A DNA stretch of 64,000 nt from Perkinsus olseni (GCA_013115135.1 JABANP010000016.1:186001-250000), one strand, 5' to 3'. Positions 47,465-59,461 are shown, numbered from the stretch's first letter. The notes: generated from the letters alone by a model not told the origin. Numbers and translations: made by a program.

Positions 47465-47914
47465 TAATATCAAATTGAAGACTTAGAGACAACAATTTCA
47501 TAAGGACAATCGATTCGCTTCCCTTCTGGTCCGATCATGATAATGATCACACGACGCTACCTCCTCAAGTACAAGGCGGACACTATTCAGTTCCGTCATC
47601 CTCCATGTATGATCGTTGTCCCTATTTCTCTGCCGAGGAGGAAGTCCCCTTCTGCAGTCGAACATAACCAGCGCAGATTGTTGAACCTTCTTAGGCTATG
47701 ATTAGAGACTACCACACAACTACCATGTACCGGAAGACGACTAGACAAAAACATGTAACACCATTTGAGCATGATCCGAACATGGCAGCAGCGGCCTTAA
47801 CAGACAAGTTTACCACAACAACAACGAGGACTTTCGTGTACCGCCCACAGTCGAAGGCAGGAGACCCTCTCACAACGCGGGAGTATATCATCCTCATCGC
47901 GCTCGATAATAATA

Positions 47915-49080
47915 TCATCCAGTGAGTCGATGGGGGCCGGCGGGACGCATGTGAATGGATATCCTCCAGTCTCGAGTGATGGACATTTTGAAGGGGAAGT
48001 CGGCGAACGAAGGACCAAGTACTCTGGACAGTTCAGTGGTAGAGCCTTCTTCAGTAAATCTCAATAAGAGCGCGTGAGTACGATGAAGAGCGACACAAAT
48101 AGTGCCACCAGTGGCCGGGACGAATCTGGCTTGCAAAGCTGGGGTTTTGTGGACTTCAGTCAGAGAACGTCCAACGACTTGAACGCAGAGGGGCTCAGCT
48201 CCACCAACTACGCGGGCATTGTACAGAAGCTTTCGTGGATGAACCTCGTCGACGGCAGTTGCATCTAGAAATTCTGGGATAAGTACCAGCCGGCCATCTT
48301 CGTCCAGCAAGCTCGACATTTGGTTGCCAAATATACCCCACGAGGCTCGTAGAGCTTCCCCAGCCTGGGAATACTCTCGTCCGGCTGGCAATACGCCCAC
48401 TACGGTATCCCGCAGATCAATAGGAAGCGGTGACACTCGACAGAGTTGGTACGCCGTATCGCTTTGCTTAGCGTTGCCGGTAGCACTCGATGCCTCAGTC
48501 AACTCCAGTCAAAAGCATGTAGACGCTGTAGTCGCCTCGACCGGAGATGATGAAGAGAGTATCATCGGCAACAGCGAGATCCGCAATTTCCCATGGCAAC
48601 CGAATGGGTGATAGCAATTGACGAGTGGGGATGTGAAATCTCCTCAGTTGGCGAGTATGAGGGGGTGCCCGTGGGATGAAGTAGAACACGTCGCGAACAA
48701 CACAGCTCGAACGCTCTATACGAAAGTCATTAAGGAAATAGGGTACGATGTTAGGATTCTCTGGTGAGCCCTCCAAACCCACAATGAGATGAGCTCCCTC
48801 ACCCGGGAGGCCTTCGATCGAATTAGCGAGCTGGCTATTCATGAAAACAAGGGTTTGCCAACCAGCGCACTCGATAGATAAGCCCGGCTTCGCCCGAGGT
48901 GCACAGATGAAACCATGAGACCTTCGAAGACCGGAGGTGACTTCAGCAGCCTCTAGCGTGTTGGGGAGATGGCGGGTCGACAAGTAACTCCCATACCTTG
49001 GTTTTAAGATCGTCCACGAGGCTGCAGCTCGTCGCCGCTCTATTAAACACCTCTATTTCTAGCGTTAGAGAGTCGATACA
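47915..49080 (-). pseudogene. frameshifted intronless protein, possibly repeat-propeller
   Basis: Minus-strand open reading continues across two long frames, 48983-48495 and 48502-47915, that differ by one base at about 48500 (GGA GTT G ACT). A third frame takes over upstream (VDDLKTKVWELLVDPPSPQ, about 49025-48970). Combined, it reads as a soluble protein with repeated strand-like segments (LVFMNSQLANSIEGLPG, HLIVGLEGSPENP, RSSCVVRDVFYFIPRAPP, LADLAVADDTLFIISGRGD), suggestive of a beta-propeller but not assignable. There are no introns, unlike most neighbours, so it may be a retrocopy. Two frame changes make decay or sequence error likely. Confidence 0.45.
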
Positions 49081-49725
49081 AGTGTGGCAAGGTCTTCTTC
49101 TGGTTGAATACATTCAAAAATCAATGAGATTCCTGACAGGCTCTAACTCGACAGGAATGGAAAAGCTTACTGGCGCCTGGAAACTGCAAACGGCCGCTCG
49201 AGTAGCTTTCGCTCGCCTCATGATACCTTCCTTTGGACTGCAGGTTTCAATGGGCGCCCGAGGCACCGCTTCCCCAGATTCCATCCTACTCGGTGAGTGG
49301 TTGTCTTCCTCTCATGACGCACGCGCGCGATCGAAACCGATTCCCGTCTGCATTGCGATTCGTGAATTTCCCTTACTCGGGAATGCCGGGCTGTCAGCTC
49401 AGAACAGGCAGTACAGCTGCCGAAGCCGGCGAGAAGTGGAGTTACTTGCTGAGTTTCGAGTGGGGCGCGCCATTGCAATGCGGGACGGGGGTGAAGCTTG
49501 ACGATAATCGTACAAGATCGTGTCAGCGGTTCTCATATTAGCTGGTACCGAGTTTCAGCGATTCCACTGACCCGCCCGCTTCCGCCGCCGATTATATCGT
49601 CAATTCGTCTCGTGCTATATGGTGTAGCGTGCTTCTTACTCAGCAGTACCGAGAACCAATTCCGGGGGGTACCAAGTCTTGGGTCCCTTAGTCGTATCAT
49701 CTCAGAATTTCTTCGACATCATTAA

Positions 49726-49960
49726 TGATGCGGGCCGGAAGGATCGCCCGACTACCTTCGTCCGTTCAACTGACACCGTAGATCCAACACACTTGAGCAG
49801 GGCCTCGTCGAGTGGCATCCAAATGGTGGATGTGCCATCCAAAAACCCCAATCTGCGCAGGGAAACGGCCTCCTGCAAGCTATCGAAAGTATCACGAGAA
49901 GTCACACGAACCGCGTATATTATAAACGATATGGTGGGAAAGGTGAAGGGCTGCACTTGA
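49726..49960 (+). pseudogene. MoaC fragment with internal deletion, copy C
   Basis: Resembles the first exon of the two MoaC genes ([20 protein letters not shown], then NPNLRRETASCKLSKVSREV) and then jumps to a segment like their YDMVKSV helix (YIINDMVGKVKG) before a stop. The LIPLCH region, the intron and most of exon 2 are missing. The upstream presequence region has also diverged. It is a remnant of a third MoaC copy and lies just before a PGAM5-like remnant. Confidence 0.8.
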
Positions 49961-50134
49961 GAACTATGCATATTAGGAAAGAAAATGAATGAATAAAAAA
50001 AGAAGAGGAACTTCAGGTCCCCACTACTCAGCTTCCTTGAGGGACTGGTAGACCCAAAGTACATGTTCGAGGCCTGATAAGGAAGCTGCTATAGAGCTGC
50101 TTGCCACCTGGCCGTATTTCGGCTGTGAGCCAGA

Positions 50135-50340
50135 GAGAGAGAAGGCTCTGTAGCTCCCCCCTGAAGCCTGGCTCAGCACGAGTGATGAGAGCTGCGGCAT
50201 CACTGAGATGATGGCAAGCCCCACACTAGGCCTCCCAATTTGACCTCACTGCACGTACGTGATGATGGCGGCGTGAGTCTGGCTTGATTCAGCGACAATG
50301 GTCATCTGACGATCGAGCAAAGGTTCCTTCCACTGAAAGG
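50135..50340 (+). pseudogene. decayed 3' exons of PGAM5-like gene
   Basis: Matches 39403-39606 (PGAM5-like [17 protein letters not shown] through the stop), with substitutions and indels. PEAWLS, CGITEM and GVxLA-like traces remain, but the frame is broken and the stop is displaced. The upstream exons of PGAM5 are absent. Sequence downstream remains alike to about 50660. Confidence 0.8.
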
Positions 50341-50424
50341 CGTACTGCCACCGTTGGTAAAGTCCTCGGCCTGTTTCACACCGAGTGATGCAACGTGCTC
50401 ACTTCCTCTCTGTCGGTGTCGAGT
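50326..50424. repeat. 99-base block identical to 39592-39690
   Basis: Identical by eye to the 3' end and flank of the PGAM5-like gene, embedded in less similar duplicated sequence (about 50130-50660). Confidence 0.85.
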
Positions 50425-51336
50425 CACGAGCCCCCGACTCTATTCATGGAGCACCGAACCAGCATAATAGGATACCTCCAGGAGATGGTGTCAGTCATAA
50501 CAGAGAGATCTTTCGGTTTGATTCCGAACCAGAACTTGCCGAGTGAGAAGCTTATGCGCTGTATGCTTCCCATCGGAGAAGGCCCTACAAGGTTCATCTG
50601 GGGCATTAAGAGAACAGGAAGATTACGTAGCGAATATGCTCAAGACGTGGGCTCATAAAGGGAGGAGTTACGACCGTCAACCAAGGCCATGTCGCTTTTG
50701 TTACAAAATTGACTCGCATCGTTGTGCTCAAGTTGAATTCCCCTATCGATTTTCTACATCCTGTCCGTGGAGACACTATTAGTCTGTGCGTTCACCGTCA
50801 TCGAAGCTGCCGCTTCCGCACACTGTGGGGGTGACACCGGTGGTGGGCCACATTTTAGGAGAGTTACAGTCCACGAGAAAGGCGCCGTACGCCCAGTCTG
50901 GAAGGATGCCATGAGGGAACCATGGTGGGCGGGATACTCTTGCGCCCCTCCGCTCAGGAAGGCACACCAAGTTCTCGCAGTGGAGAGGGACAGACATACC
51001 CGCGCAATATGACCCTCGCAAAACGCCTACGTGACTGGGTCCGCACAAAGCAACTCGGGAACCTAGTGTCAGATACGCATCCTTATCGGCCTCCTACAGC
51101 CTGGCCATTTCCAATAGACACTTCTACGCAGAGCTGAAGCGCTGTGGGGGCCCAAGGGATGATTGGGCCTAAGCTTTCGGCGAGGGGGGCGCCTTGTGCT
51201 GATGATGAGCCATTGTGCTGTCACTGACAGCCTGTCAGAGGCACGTGTACTCGACAATCAGCTGCGCTAAGTTGTGCTCATTTGCGGCCGTCTGTGTCAC
51301 CCCCAAACCAAATTCAAGTCGGAGCATTTGACCAAG

Positions 51337-51938
51337 ATGAAGGCATTTCTGAGCGTAATCCATCTCGTAGCCCTCTGCAACGCCGCTGAGGATCTGAGAG
51401 TCTCCAAGACCACGTAAGCTGCCGTTCAACTTCTTCCACTCGATGTAATTGGTTTTCCTCAGGAACCAGAGCGTGCATTGGAAGTTCTTGAACGCCATTC
51501 AAGCAGCAGGTGCGTAGGATTGAGGAAGACTCCCCCTATCAGTTCAATATACGTCGCTCTAGGTCCCTGTTGCTCGTCCTATCTAAGGCCAAGTGGTGGC
51601 TGCTTATACACCAAGTCGACCAGGCAACTATCCGACTGTGCTTGCGGAGGAGGAGGCGCCCATCTTTTGGATTATCCGGTGAGTATCATGGGAGATGACC
51701 ACCGTTAGCTGCTTTGTGTCAGACTGACGACAATTCGAACCGCTACATAGTATGTTCCAACGGCTGTAATGGAGTCAGCTGCCCTGCGCCCCCAGGAGGC
51801 ACATCGAGGTGCGCCACCGTATCTATGGATGGGGAGTCCTACGACTATTGCTTCCTGAGGTGCAGTGGAGATGGAGTAAGCTCAGCTCGCATATGGCGTG
51901 ATTTCTATTTAAACGCCTCCGTCCTTAGGATTGCATAA
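51337..51938 (+). CDS. secreted cysteine-rich protein
   Basis: Four exons (51337-51413, 51463-51509, 51563-51678, 51723-51938) join in phase to 151 residues; introns are 49, 53 and 44 bases. The first exon encodes a clear signal peptide, MKAFLSVIHLVALCNAAEDL. The mature part has about ten cysteines in a spaced pattern: PCCSSYLRPSGGCLY, LSDCACGGGG, YIVCSNGCNGVSCPAPPG, RCATVSMDGESYDYCFLRCS, ending in a short tail. I do not recognise the family. The pattern suggests a disulfide-rich extracellular protein. It sits inside the extra part of MoaC copy B, and no copy was seen at the matching place in copy A. An overlapping minus-strand frame (51235-51498) is judged a shadow. Confidence 0.72.
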
Positions 51939-53013
51939 ACGGAGGCACATGCGCAAACGTCCAAGGGTATAAGGTCTGCATGTATTTGGCTATTCCCAAG
52001 TGAAGGCCCGCTATGATAAGCTTGAGGCCCGGCCTTGGGCTGCCATCGAACGCTGTACTTCATGGTTACATAATCTATCTTCCAGCTTGGAATTTTTCAA
52101 ATCAGGAGTCGGGTTTTGTACAACCGGACGATTCCTACTGAGATGGTGTTGGCCGGTCCGAGGACCTCGTAGTTTGTTAGAGCCGCTGCTGCTCCCAATT
52201 TTCCGTTTGTTGGCCGTCAGTGCACGGTACGCCTATGGCCCTGGCTGTGATAGTCCGCCGTATTCATCAGGGCGCCAGTCTGAGCTTAGCTCATTCGTTT
52301 ACTATTTTTTACTGGGAAGCGAGAGTGGCTACACGTACGCTATTCATCGTAGTTGCGTTGCCACACCATTAGCCACATTCCTTACCGTAAGGACCTTACG
52401 CAGTCACACACATAAGCTGAGGCTTTTCATACTACAAGGGCTTCGAGTTTGAGGTTAATGGTGATGGCAGCCTGCCATTGGCAGGGTCTTCAGTCGGCGA
52501 GTACCCGGGTCCTGGACTCATAAGGCCCACTGAGTGTGCGTTCATGCACTATTCTAGGACTGTTGACTGTTGGCTATGAGCGTCGAGGAACTGCATCAGA
52601 CGTGAATGATGCCGTACGGGTTCGCTATATAGCCTGATCTAGATGATGCTTACTAGAGCTCTTGTGATCGTAATTACCAGCAGCAGCATACGGTGTGAGA
52701 CCGCTCATCGTCGGTGACCTGTCCCTCGGAATACTCTGCAGAGGAGCTCATCGCTCTCAGGAGTAGTGCGGATATCACTGTGATGTGCTCGTTACTGGTA
52801 ACGTACCGGCCCTCCGTAGTCATGAGGCTCGGAGAAATTCCTGGTTACCAACTTAGTTTGAACCTTCTCTCCTTGTTCGCACCACTCTAGGTTGTAGCCG
52901 CCGACTGGGCTGTGGGCACGTGCTTCAGCTGTGTGATGCAAGATATATCTTTCCTTGGCCGATGTCGCTTTCTGAATGGCGAATCAGTCGTTTTCAGCTC
53001 CTTTACGCCATTA
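51939..53013. other. no supported gene
   Basis: An open frame at 52000-52452 has no family resemblance and part of it aligns with non-coding sequence of copy A (GTCAGTGCACGGT block). The right end is the 5' flank of MoaC copy B. Confidence 0.4.
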
Positions 53014-53595
53014 ATGCTTCAGTCAGGAGGGGTGGCCCGCCTGGCCTCAGCTCTTGCTCCTACCCACCTGAGCCGGGCGTCTTCGAGTGGTATCCGAATG
53101 GTGGATGTGTCATCCAAAACCCCCAACCCCCGAAGGGCAACGGCCTCATGCAAGATAACGAACATTTCGCGAGAAGTTACTGACATCATAATGGGAGAGT
53201 CGGCCAAAGGCCTGGTAGCGCTGACTGCACAAGTTGCCGGGGTACAGGCCGCCAAGAAGACTGCTGATCTCATCCCCTTGTGTCATGACATCAGGTAGGA
53301 TCATCGATCCTCGATATCTACTTAGGTGTGTCCCATCAGGTTGGATTTCGCTGATGTGCAGTTGGCTCGAGCTCCCGGCGGCGTAGGGGTGCATCTAACG
53401 TCGGAGGTCGCCTGTCATGATGCCACGGGCGTCGAGATGGAAGCTTTGACTGCGGTCAGTGTAGCAGCAATAACAGTATACGATATGGTCAAGAGTGTAT
53501 GCAAGGAGGCTGTCATCACAGACATCCGTCTTGACACTAAAAGCGGCGGCAAAAGCGGACATTTTCTTCGATCAGATGACACGATAGTTGAATAA
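53014..53595 (+). CDS. MoaC-type molybdenum cofactor biosynthesis protein, copy B
   Basis: Tandem paralogue of copy A with the same two-exon structure (53014-53294, 53340-53595; 45-base intron) and the same length, 178 residues. Presequence [16 protein letters not shown]. Core motifs are intact: [69 protein letters not shown] with VKSV, and KSGGKSGHF. Coding differences from A are few and mostly conservative, while the introns and flanks differ more. This suggests that both copies are under selection or were recently homogenised. Confidence 0.92.
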
Positions 53596-53990
53596 GTTTG
53601 TTTCAGAGACAACTTTTGGTATCGGGTTGATCAGCTGCCCTAATCTACTTCAGCTCCCGGCATACTTCCACAATCGTATATCCATTCGAGTGTCCTGAAG
53701 TGCCGCATTTATTTCCAAGTACACCTTAAATCCGAGGGCCACGGAGGGCCTATTCCACAGGAGTACTTTAACGGACCCCACCCGAACCCCAGACCCCCTG
53801 TAATGTGAAGTAGTTCTAGAACTCAGAAACCATTCTTGAATTGATTTCTACACGTTAAATGCGGTCCCAGAATCGATTCTGAACAGCTGGCTTGCTGAAT
53901 ACCACCGGGATCATTTTCGGGCGTGCGCTACTGTAATTGCGCGGTTGGGTTCGGTGATCAGCGCAGTTTGGCGTTGCGTTATTCCTGAGA
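53596..53990. other. intergenic spacer
   Basis: After the MoaC stop the two copies share about 45 more bases and then diverge. Nothing else recognised. Confidence 0.4.
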
Positions 53991-56283
53991 TGGTCGTTGC
54001 CGTTCCGACCCTGCCCCAACCTCCGGAAGGTGGGCGTGGGCTCCCTCTCGGTCCTTCCGCTCGCCGCCTCCGAGATAGCCCTCCGCCCGCTCATGGTCGG
54101 CTCTGATGCGACCCTCCTCATTGTCAGGTCCCAAACTCCGCTTCCTATCACCGTTCCCGCTTGGCCCTCTAGAATACAGAGCTCCATGCACTTCCAAGCC
54201 AGCCTTCTCTTCTGCAGTGCCTCCAAGGGTGCCGCTGGTTCTATCCAAGGCATCGCGCTGGTCGGCTATCATCCCTGTCAGGTTGTGGTCTCTCTCGGCA
54301 CACCCGTCCAGCGAGGGGCTTCCCCTCACCCATTCTCGCGTCGAGGTTCAGAGGTCTCACAGATCCCAAGGGTTACTCCACAGCTCCCTGTTCCTGCAAC
54401 TGTGGGATACTGTAGTCGGAGAGAATATTCAGTCAGTTCTAATGCCAGTGGTCGCTCACAAAGCCGCACCTTGCACACCCCCCGAACAAGTGGGATGACT
54501 TGGGTGGTTCTTGTATCAGCCTTATCGTTCTCAGCCTTCGCTCCGCCGACATTAACGTCATTGCGCCCGGTGAGCAATCCGTCTTGGCTGGTCAGCGGAC
54601 AGGCAGTTGTAGGACAGTCGGGATCCTGACAACCACCCAATGTGGGCGGCGGCGGCAGGTTTCACCCTTTGCAAGTCAACCACCGCCTGTCTTCATTCCT
54701 GGACTGCCATTGAGCTCCAGGAGCGTCGTCCGGTCGTCCTCTTCCGGCCCAGTGACGCCCGAGAGACGACAGGCTTCGGACATCATAAGGTATGCTTCTA
54801 ATGTGTTGTCGTCCAGTCTTGTATTAGGTACTCGTCGGTGCCACCGACCCTGCAGTCTGGAGGGCTACTAGCAACAGCTCAAGAGCAACAGCGTAATGGT
54901 CCACCAGCGGTCGCAGCGCCTCCAGGGTCAACGACGAGGGGGTGGGGTTCGAGAGCTCCTGGCCGAGGGGCGCAGAATCCGTCAGGCGTCCACCACCCAC
55001 TAGTGCATCGGCGACCAAGAACGATCGACGTCATGCCCCAACGGGCGGCCGAGGTGGGTTGGTGGTATCTTATGTCCTAGAGCGCACGCCGAAGGTTCGG
55101 GGAGGAAGACACCTTCTACGCCTCGGCTTGGTACAAGGAGGCCGATGAAGACGAGGGGCGGTACTACCCCAGGTTAGCTAAATCTGCTCCTGACCAAGGC
55201 GAGGCGTATCAGGTCCGATGACGCCGAGAATACGGCCTTCGAGACCAGGCTCCAAGGAGGTGAAGCCTCCACTCAAGGAGGGCAGCGAGGTTGATCCAGG
55301 TAGCGTCTGTGCCCAGAGATGATGACAGGGCGTCCTTAGAGCTGCCGAGGACTCCTCGCCTTGGCCGCAGCTTCCGTGCAAGCCGGATTCAGCGGTCGTG
55401 GAAGTTGTGGTACTTCCGCAGAGCCTTCGAGCGCTACAGTAAGGACCGGCGGTGCGGAACCGATTCCAGTGCTGAGCAGGCATCGACTGTGTCGGGTTCC
55501 TAGCATCCCTCAACTGGTTGAGGAGGCACAACATGCTTTACGGAATAGAACTGGCCGACCCGAGCGACACCAGGCACTGGAATGCAGCCCATAGGACTGC
55601 GCCCAAGGACAGCGAGATAGACCCCTGGGGCCACCAGCGTCTAAGGGAGCATCTGGATCGGATTTGGAATATAGAACGGGATGCGAGGAAGCGGGTTACC
55701 CAGGGGAGGACAGAAGGACACTCGAGTTTGGTACGGAAGCGGACTACACCTCTTCGCAGCCGTACTGCTCAGTCTGGGCCTAAGGTAACGGGGTGCGTAC
55801 ATCGCTCGCCTGGCGACGCTCGATGGTCGGTAGGTAACGCAGCCAGTGACTCTCCCTCCGAAGGCTGTCCTACCGCCTCCACGGCCCCGTTCCCATGGGA
55901 GAACGAGGCCTCGCCCAGTCCTTGCCTCCTCCCGTTAATCGAGGCTTAGGGGTTCAGGCATCTGAGTGAGCGGTTACTAACTGCCGCTGTCAGACTGTGG
56001 CGGTCAGGCGTATTCCGGTTGGCGGGCTCGGCCCTCAAGCTTGGCGAATACCGATGCCTCGACTGGAACTCGGGGCTCCCCGCCTGAGCTTTCACCCATC
56101 CGGTGCTGTTGTGCCCTTTCTAGCGGGTGCCCCTCCCCCACCGGTAGCAGGCAGGATTCTCGGATGTGGCGGACCGCCGCCCACTGCCGGTGGCGGCGGC
56201 TTCGAAGGAGCTCGGATGAGGTAGGGTGTGGTGACGGGGTTGAGATGCTCTTTAGCCTAGCCGGTCCAAGCGGCACCATCTAA
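53991..56283 (+). CDS. unidentified low-complexity multi-exon gene
   Basis: Not recognised. The ATG at 53991 begins MVVAVPTLPQPPEGGRGLPL. Later readable segments are RRFGEEDTFYASAWYKEADE (about 55090), SKEVKPPLKEGSEVDP (about 55245), a basic segment RIQRSWKLWYFRRAFERYSK (about 55390) and NWLRRHNMLYGIELADPSDT with REHLDRIWNIERDARKR (about 55510-55700). The remainder is rich in Pro, Ser, Gly and Arg, and a poly-Pro stretch lies near 56135. Exon joins were not settled, and two genes are possible. A CTTCGCTCCGC motif is at 54536. Confidence 0.35.
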
Positions 56284-56600
56284 GTCAGATCCGTCTCGCT
56301 CAACCCCCTCACCCTTCCTTCCACACAGTGCCTTCTAGTGGGCCCCAGGTTGTCTCCCAGCCGCTGCCTGGCTTACAAGTAGTCATCACTGAGCGCTCGT
56401 GCCTGGGGTCGGCTTCCCTCTGAGAAAACGTGAAGCCCTTTTCAGATGCCTTTTCTCTTGGAGGCCTAGTCAGATCGGCGGGGCCCCAGCCGGCTCCTTT
56501 GCTCACCATCTACGGCCGATTGTGCCGGGGTTCCCTGTGAGGGCTTAAATTGAAGTGCATGGCTCCTTAATTGCGTCGTGGATCAATCGATGCTCGTTGA
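56284..56600. other. intergenic or untranslated
   Basis: No supported exon. Contains the presumed promoter of the EFHC-like gene. Confidence 0.35.
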
Positions 56601-56611
56601 TACCATGAGCA

Positions 56612-59298
56612 TTGGAATTAGTTTCCATGTTGTGGACCATCTCCACGGGACGGGGTTGTGTTGTTCTCACCGTCGGAGGCATACATCAGCTTGGCAGGCA
56701 GTTGATCAATGGTAGCTGTAGCGAAGAACGCCCCAGACCTCCGCATCCAGCCGGCCTGGATGCAGCACGACAAGCAGGTCAGACTACTACTGCCTTTCGC
56801 CTCTGCAGCATTCTCGGCTACGGGACACGTTCGATCAGGTGCTCCGGTACTACGCTTACTTCCAGGAGCCTGTGGTGGAGTCGCCAATTGAGAACTTCAG
56901 GATTAGGAAGTGCGTGCCCGGGGTGGCCGGGGACTGGGACTTTCCTCTCGGGTTCGTCAGGTGCACGATATTCTACTACTTGGAAGACGGCTCCTTGCAG
57001 ATTTCGGAGCCTAAGGTCCACAACAGTGGCCTCCAACAGGTAGTGAGCAACGAGCGTCACCGGGCTCCCTCTCTCACACGGTGCCACTCCCAGGGGCCCT
57101 TCCTGAAGCGACACAGAGTTGAGCATCCTGATGGAGGCTACTTTGGTCCTGATAACCTGCGCTGCGGCATCACCATCAATGTCTATGGGAGGAAGTTCAT
57201 GGTCACCTCATGTGATAAGTTCACGAAGGACTTCTATAAAGAGCACGGGCTGGACATAGGTAGGTCGACGCCCTTGGACCAGCTGCTGGCATAGACGTGG
57301 TCCTTGGTAGGGGAGGAGCGGGAGACTCCATTGGATCAGTACACTGCTGCGAAACAGAAATCAGCCCAGCTGTCTCAGCAGCCTATCCCTGAGGCCGTGC
57401 GGGAACAGAAAGTGTAGGTGCACGATGTACATCCCGTATCCGTTTGCTCTTGGTTCTGAATACCACCGGAGTCGCGTCCAAGACCTCGACCATTACCGAC
57501 CGGTTTCTTTCGATCAATTTCCTTGGTCCTGCGGAGTACGCTGCGGAACGTGATGCTGGTGTTCAGCTACAATGAGATGATCCTTGGAGGGGGCCGTACC
57601 AACCCTAAGATGAAACAATACTTGGAGAACGACAGGAAAGTGCTCAGATTCTACGCCTACTGGGACGACAAGACTCGGTGAGATGAGGGAGGCTGTGTAG
57701 AAAACAAAAGGCCTTTTCCGGGGTGTCGCTGAATCGTGCAGCTGATCCGCCTGGGCAGGTACGGCACGCGGCAGTACTACACGATCCACTTCTTCCTGGT
57801 TGACGATACTCTAGAGATACTAGAAATACATACCAGGAACTCGGGCCGTGATCGCTACCCCACTTTCTATAAGAGAGGGCCACTCCTCAAGAAGCCCATA
57901 CCGGTAGGACTGGGACTGCGGGTGACGACGGCCGAGAACGGAGGTGGCTAGGTCCATACACCGGGCATGTTCGTGGATGAGATGAAGACTGTCTACGATG
58001 AGACCGGCGGGCGAATGCAGTAATATTGCCTCTCAGTCGCTGGAGTTCCACAGCTTCTGCCTGTATCAGGTACAGTCCGCACGACCTTTCCACTAATACT
58101 ACCATCGCAGTCTATGGCCGTGAGTTCTTCATCTACGACTGCGACTCGGCCACGAGGGAGTTCTATAAGAAGTAGGGATTGATTTCCGGGGTCAAGAGGG
58201 AGTTCTTCTGGGCGCAGGTTCAACGGCAACCCTCAGGAGGCAGTGGAGCTTGATGTTGAGCCACCGACCCACTACGAGCTGACCAAGCCTCCTCACATCG
58301 GTGTGGGCTTGGAGGAGGACTCACTGTGAGATGCCTGTGCATGCTGCTGCCTTGGCCACCACCTCTCCAGGGGCTCCTGCTATTCCCTTCGTCCGAAGCC
58401 CCCACGGCAAGACATGGTGAAGAAGATGATGAACTCGGGCAAGATACTACGCTTCGAGGCGAGAATGGACAACAACCAGCCCGAGGATGCCAACAGAAGG
58501 TGGCGGGCCGCTTTTCCACTGAAGAGCACCGACTCGCGTACAGGTTCATTATTGGTGTGTATCTGTTGGACGACCAAGTCGCTGTATGGGAGATGAGGTG
58601 TCGGAAACTCCGGTCAGACCGAGGGTAAATTCTCGGAGAAGTCAAGGAAGAGGAACCCCGCTACCGGACAATGGTGAGCCAGCGTGCTCGGACTTACTCC
58701 CTTTTTTTAACCTACTTATACTTTTCCGCGGTCTCAGGTTCTCGCCGTCCGAGTTCTATGTAGGAGCCACAGTAACCCTGGCAGCAGTACCCTTCTATAT
58801 CGTCAGAGCGGATGAATACACCCTCAAGTAGTAGGCTGCTGCTGCTGCCAACCTGGACTACCGCTGCTCCGTTCCTTTGGTCCCAATCTTGTCCCGACTT
58901 GTACCAGGTACATGGAAGAGCAGGGATCGTCAATGGGGTTCCACTACAGCGACCTCAACACTATAGCTAAGAAGCTGGCCCCCTTAGAGTAAGCCCATCA
59001 TGCTACGGCAGGAGGCACAGTAGGACCACTCGCTAGATCATGCGAGGACTTCACTTCGCGAAGCCGCATCGATCCGGATGAGTTGAACGAGTTGGTCGCT
59101 AGCTGTATTGGGAGGAGGCTGGTGGACCACGAGATCGTCACGAGTAAGTCTGGGCAGCCTCCACGTTTCCTGCTCTACTGCCGCCCCTCCTTAGTCATCC
59201 GATCGTGCGCGGATCTTTCTAAGGAGCCCTGCGAGATCGATGTGTCCAAGGTTATGGAGGCCGTACAGCGAGGTAATGGAGAAATGGGCTGGTCCTGA
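56612..59298 (+). CDS. EFHC/Rib72-like axonemal protein with three DM10 domains
   Basis: Ciliary doublet-microtubule inner protein family (EFHC1/EFHC2/Rib72). A lead exon ends in PAWMQHDKQ, joined to HSRLRDTFDQVLRYYAYFQE. DM10 domain 1: IRKCVPGVAG, IFYYLEDGSLQISEPKVHNS, GPFLKRHRVEHPDGGYFGPD, INVYGRKFMVTSCDKFTKDF. DM10 domain 2: DRKVLRFYAYWDDKTR, IHFFLVDDTLEILEIHTRNS, KRGPLLKKPIPV, AVYGREFFIYDCDSATREFY. DM10 domain 3: FSTEEHRLAYRFIIGVYLLD with DQVAVWEMRCRNSG, then YVGATVTLAAVPFYIVRADE. The C-terminal exons give FHYSDLNTIAKKLAPLE and IDPDELNELVASCIGRRLVD and end at 59298. The three-domain layout matches EFHC proteins and indicates a flagellated life stage. The first exon is unresolved. A complete calcium-binding EF hand was not identified. 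Confidence 0.87.
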
Positions 59299-59461
59299 GA
59301 TGCTTTATCGATCGTTCTGCCCTCAGCCCGCCAGTGAATCCATTCGGCCGTCGCTGTTCGGAGTGCCATGTGTTGTTACCAGACGTTATTGATGTTGAAT
59401 GCTTGTTGGCGTCGAGTTGCAGTGCTGAATCCGATCCCTCGACCAGTTGTACCCAAGGGTC

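Larger units (their letters stand above)
50850..53610. repeat. MoaC segmental duplication, copy B
   Basis: Second copy of the segment described at 44985-47040, in the same orientation. It lacks the 750-base element and contains an additional stretch (about 51150-52190) with the secreted cysteine-rich protein gene. Confidence 0.85.

Noticed and set aside
51235..51498. Minus-strand frame of 87 codons with a coding-like look
   Set aside because: It overlaps the signal-peptide exon and first intron of the plus-strand cysteine-rich gene, whose four exons join in phase with good splice sites. The two cannot both be easily true, and the spliced gene is better supported.
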